A DNA stretch of 64,000 bases from Trichoplusia ni (taxonomy: Eukaryota > Arthropoda > Insecta > Lepidoptera > Noctuidae): the NCBI RefSeq assembly GCF_003590095.1, contig NC_039481.1, forward strand, positions 4,030,001-4,094,000, written 5' to 3'. Positions 63,704-64,000 of this stretch are shown here, one piece after another. Numbering within the stretch: the stretch's first letter is position 1; the number at the start of each line of letters is the position of its first letter. The notes under the pieces were generated by a model. That model was not told where the DNA came from and made no database searches. It saw nothing but the letters and a program-made list of their open reading frames with translations. Both the position numbers and the translations under genes were made by a program.

Positions 63704-63743
63704 ATGACGGCCGACACGATCTACATCGACGACGGCATATACT
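63704..63743 (+). CDS. Candidate first coding exon (MTADTIYIDDGIY...), gene continues past the right edge
   Basis: ATG opens 13 codons and one base before a GT (T|gtaaat), after a CpG-rich upstream region and an AT-rich leader. Read through, the frame stops at 63749-63751 (15 aa), so splicing is needed for a real protein. The donor is only moderate. Phase 1 matches the exon at 54052-54088. The family is unknown. Confidence 0.35.
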
Positions 63744-64000
63744 GTAAATAAGTAATGATCTAATTGTATCTCAAACGTATTTGCTATTTCGGTTTCTGAC
63801 AACATATAAATACATTACTGATACATTACTACATACGCGTTATGCGGTGATAACGTCAAACATTGATTTCTTTAAAAATGGAAATCATTTAGCTCTACAG
63901 TAAAACATAACGGAGTACATTGCCCACTTTCTTAGATTTCTAGAGGGCCCTCCTTTTCACTCGGCACTAGCATCCGCTTCGTACCGATCAGCGGTTACTA

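Noticed and set aside
1..64000. CRISPR arrays, operons, prophage or bacterial defence systems
   Set aside because: Spliced genes and lepidopteran repeats throughout show an insect nuclear genome; no spaced direct-repeat array or bacterial gene was seen.

Overview
The window reads as nuclear DNA of a moth or butterfly (Lepidoptera). Genes are split by short AT-rich introns with clean GT..AG borders, intergenic DNA is AT-rich, and the repeats are types I know from lepidopteran genomes: tRNA-derived SINEs, a 5S-headed SINE ending in GATGATGATG, Helitron-like pieces ending in CTAGT, a jockey-like LINE, and LINE 3' tails ending in 'gaatttgactttgactt'. No bacterial or viral gene is visible. All exon models below are my own splice reconstructions, and exon lengths and codon phases agree across every junction.

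Layout. (1) 168-597 (-): first two coding exons of mitochondrial processing peptidase alpha, running off the left edge, head-to-head with (2) 1531-3440 (+): adrenodoxin reductase, 4 exons, 469 aa. (3) 3661-4770: Helitron-like debris and a foldback element. (4) 5280-6774 (+): TRMT6, 2 exons, 437 aa. (5) 8746-13996 (-): doublecortin-like kinase, 12 coding exons, 597 aa, tail-to-tail with TRMT6 and head-to-head with (6) 14821-15447 (+): intronless Rab7. (7) 17.8-19.3 kb: three SINEs. (8) 19972-45497 (+): a b(0,+)-type SLC7 amino acid transporter, 13 exons, 526 aa, whose proposed first exon is followed by a 19.3-kb intron holding a frameshifted LINE and a CpG-rich island. (9) 48086-53271 (-): CDC73/parafibromin, 11 exons, 572 aa, ending in a 37-nt terminal coding exon. 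(10) 54052 to the right edge (+): one or more first exons of an unidentified gene, in a large repeat-bearing intronic or intergenic stretch with CpG-rich promoter-like islands.

The genes form three divergent pairs (PMPCA/FDXR, DCLK/Rab7, CDC73/unknown) with 0.7-0.9 kb shared upstream regions. They are housekeeping functions from different pathways (mitochondrial import and redox, tRNA m1A58, microtubule-linked kinase, late endosome, amino acid uptake, Paf1 complex); I see no sign that they work as one system. I found no convincing undescribed biological system. The most unusual structures are a 20-bp-stem hairpin flanked by 13-bp direct repeats at 58.55-58.64 kb, an exact 22-bp inverted pair bracketing a CpG-rich island at 59.5-61.2 kb, a mirror pair of CTCF-like motifs in a divergent promoter, and the long-range exon structure of the SLC7 gene.
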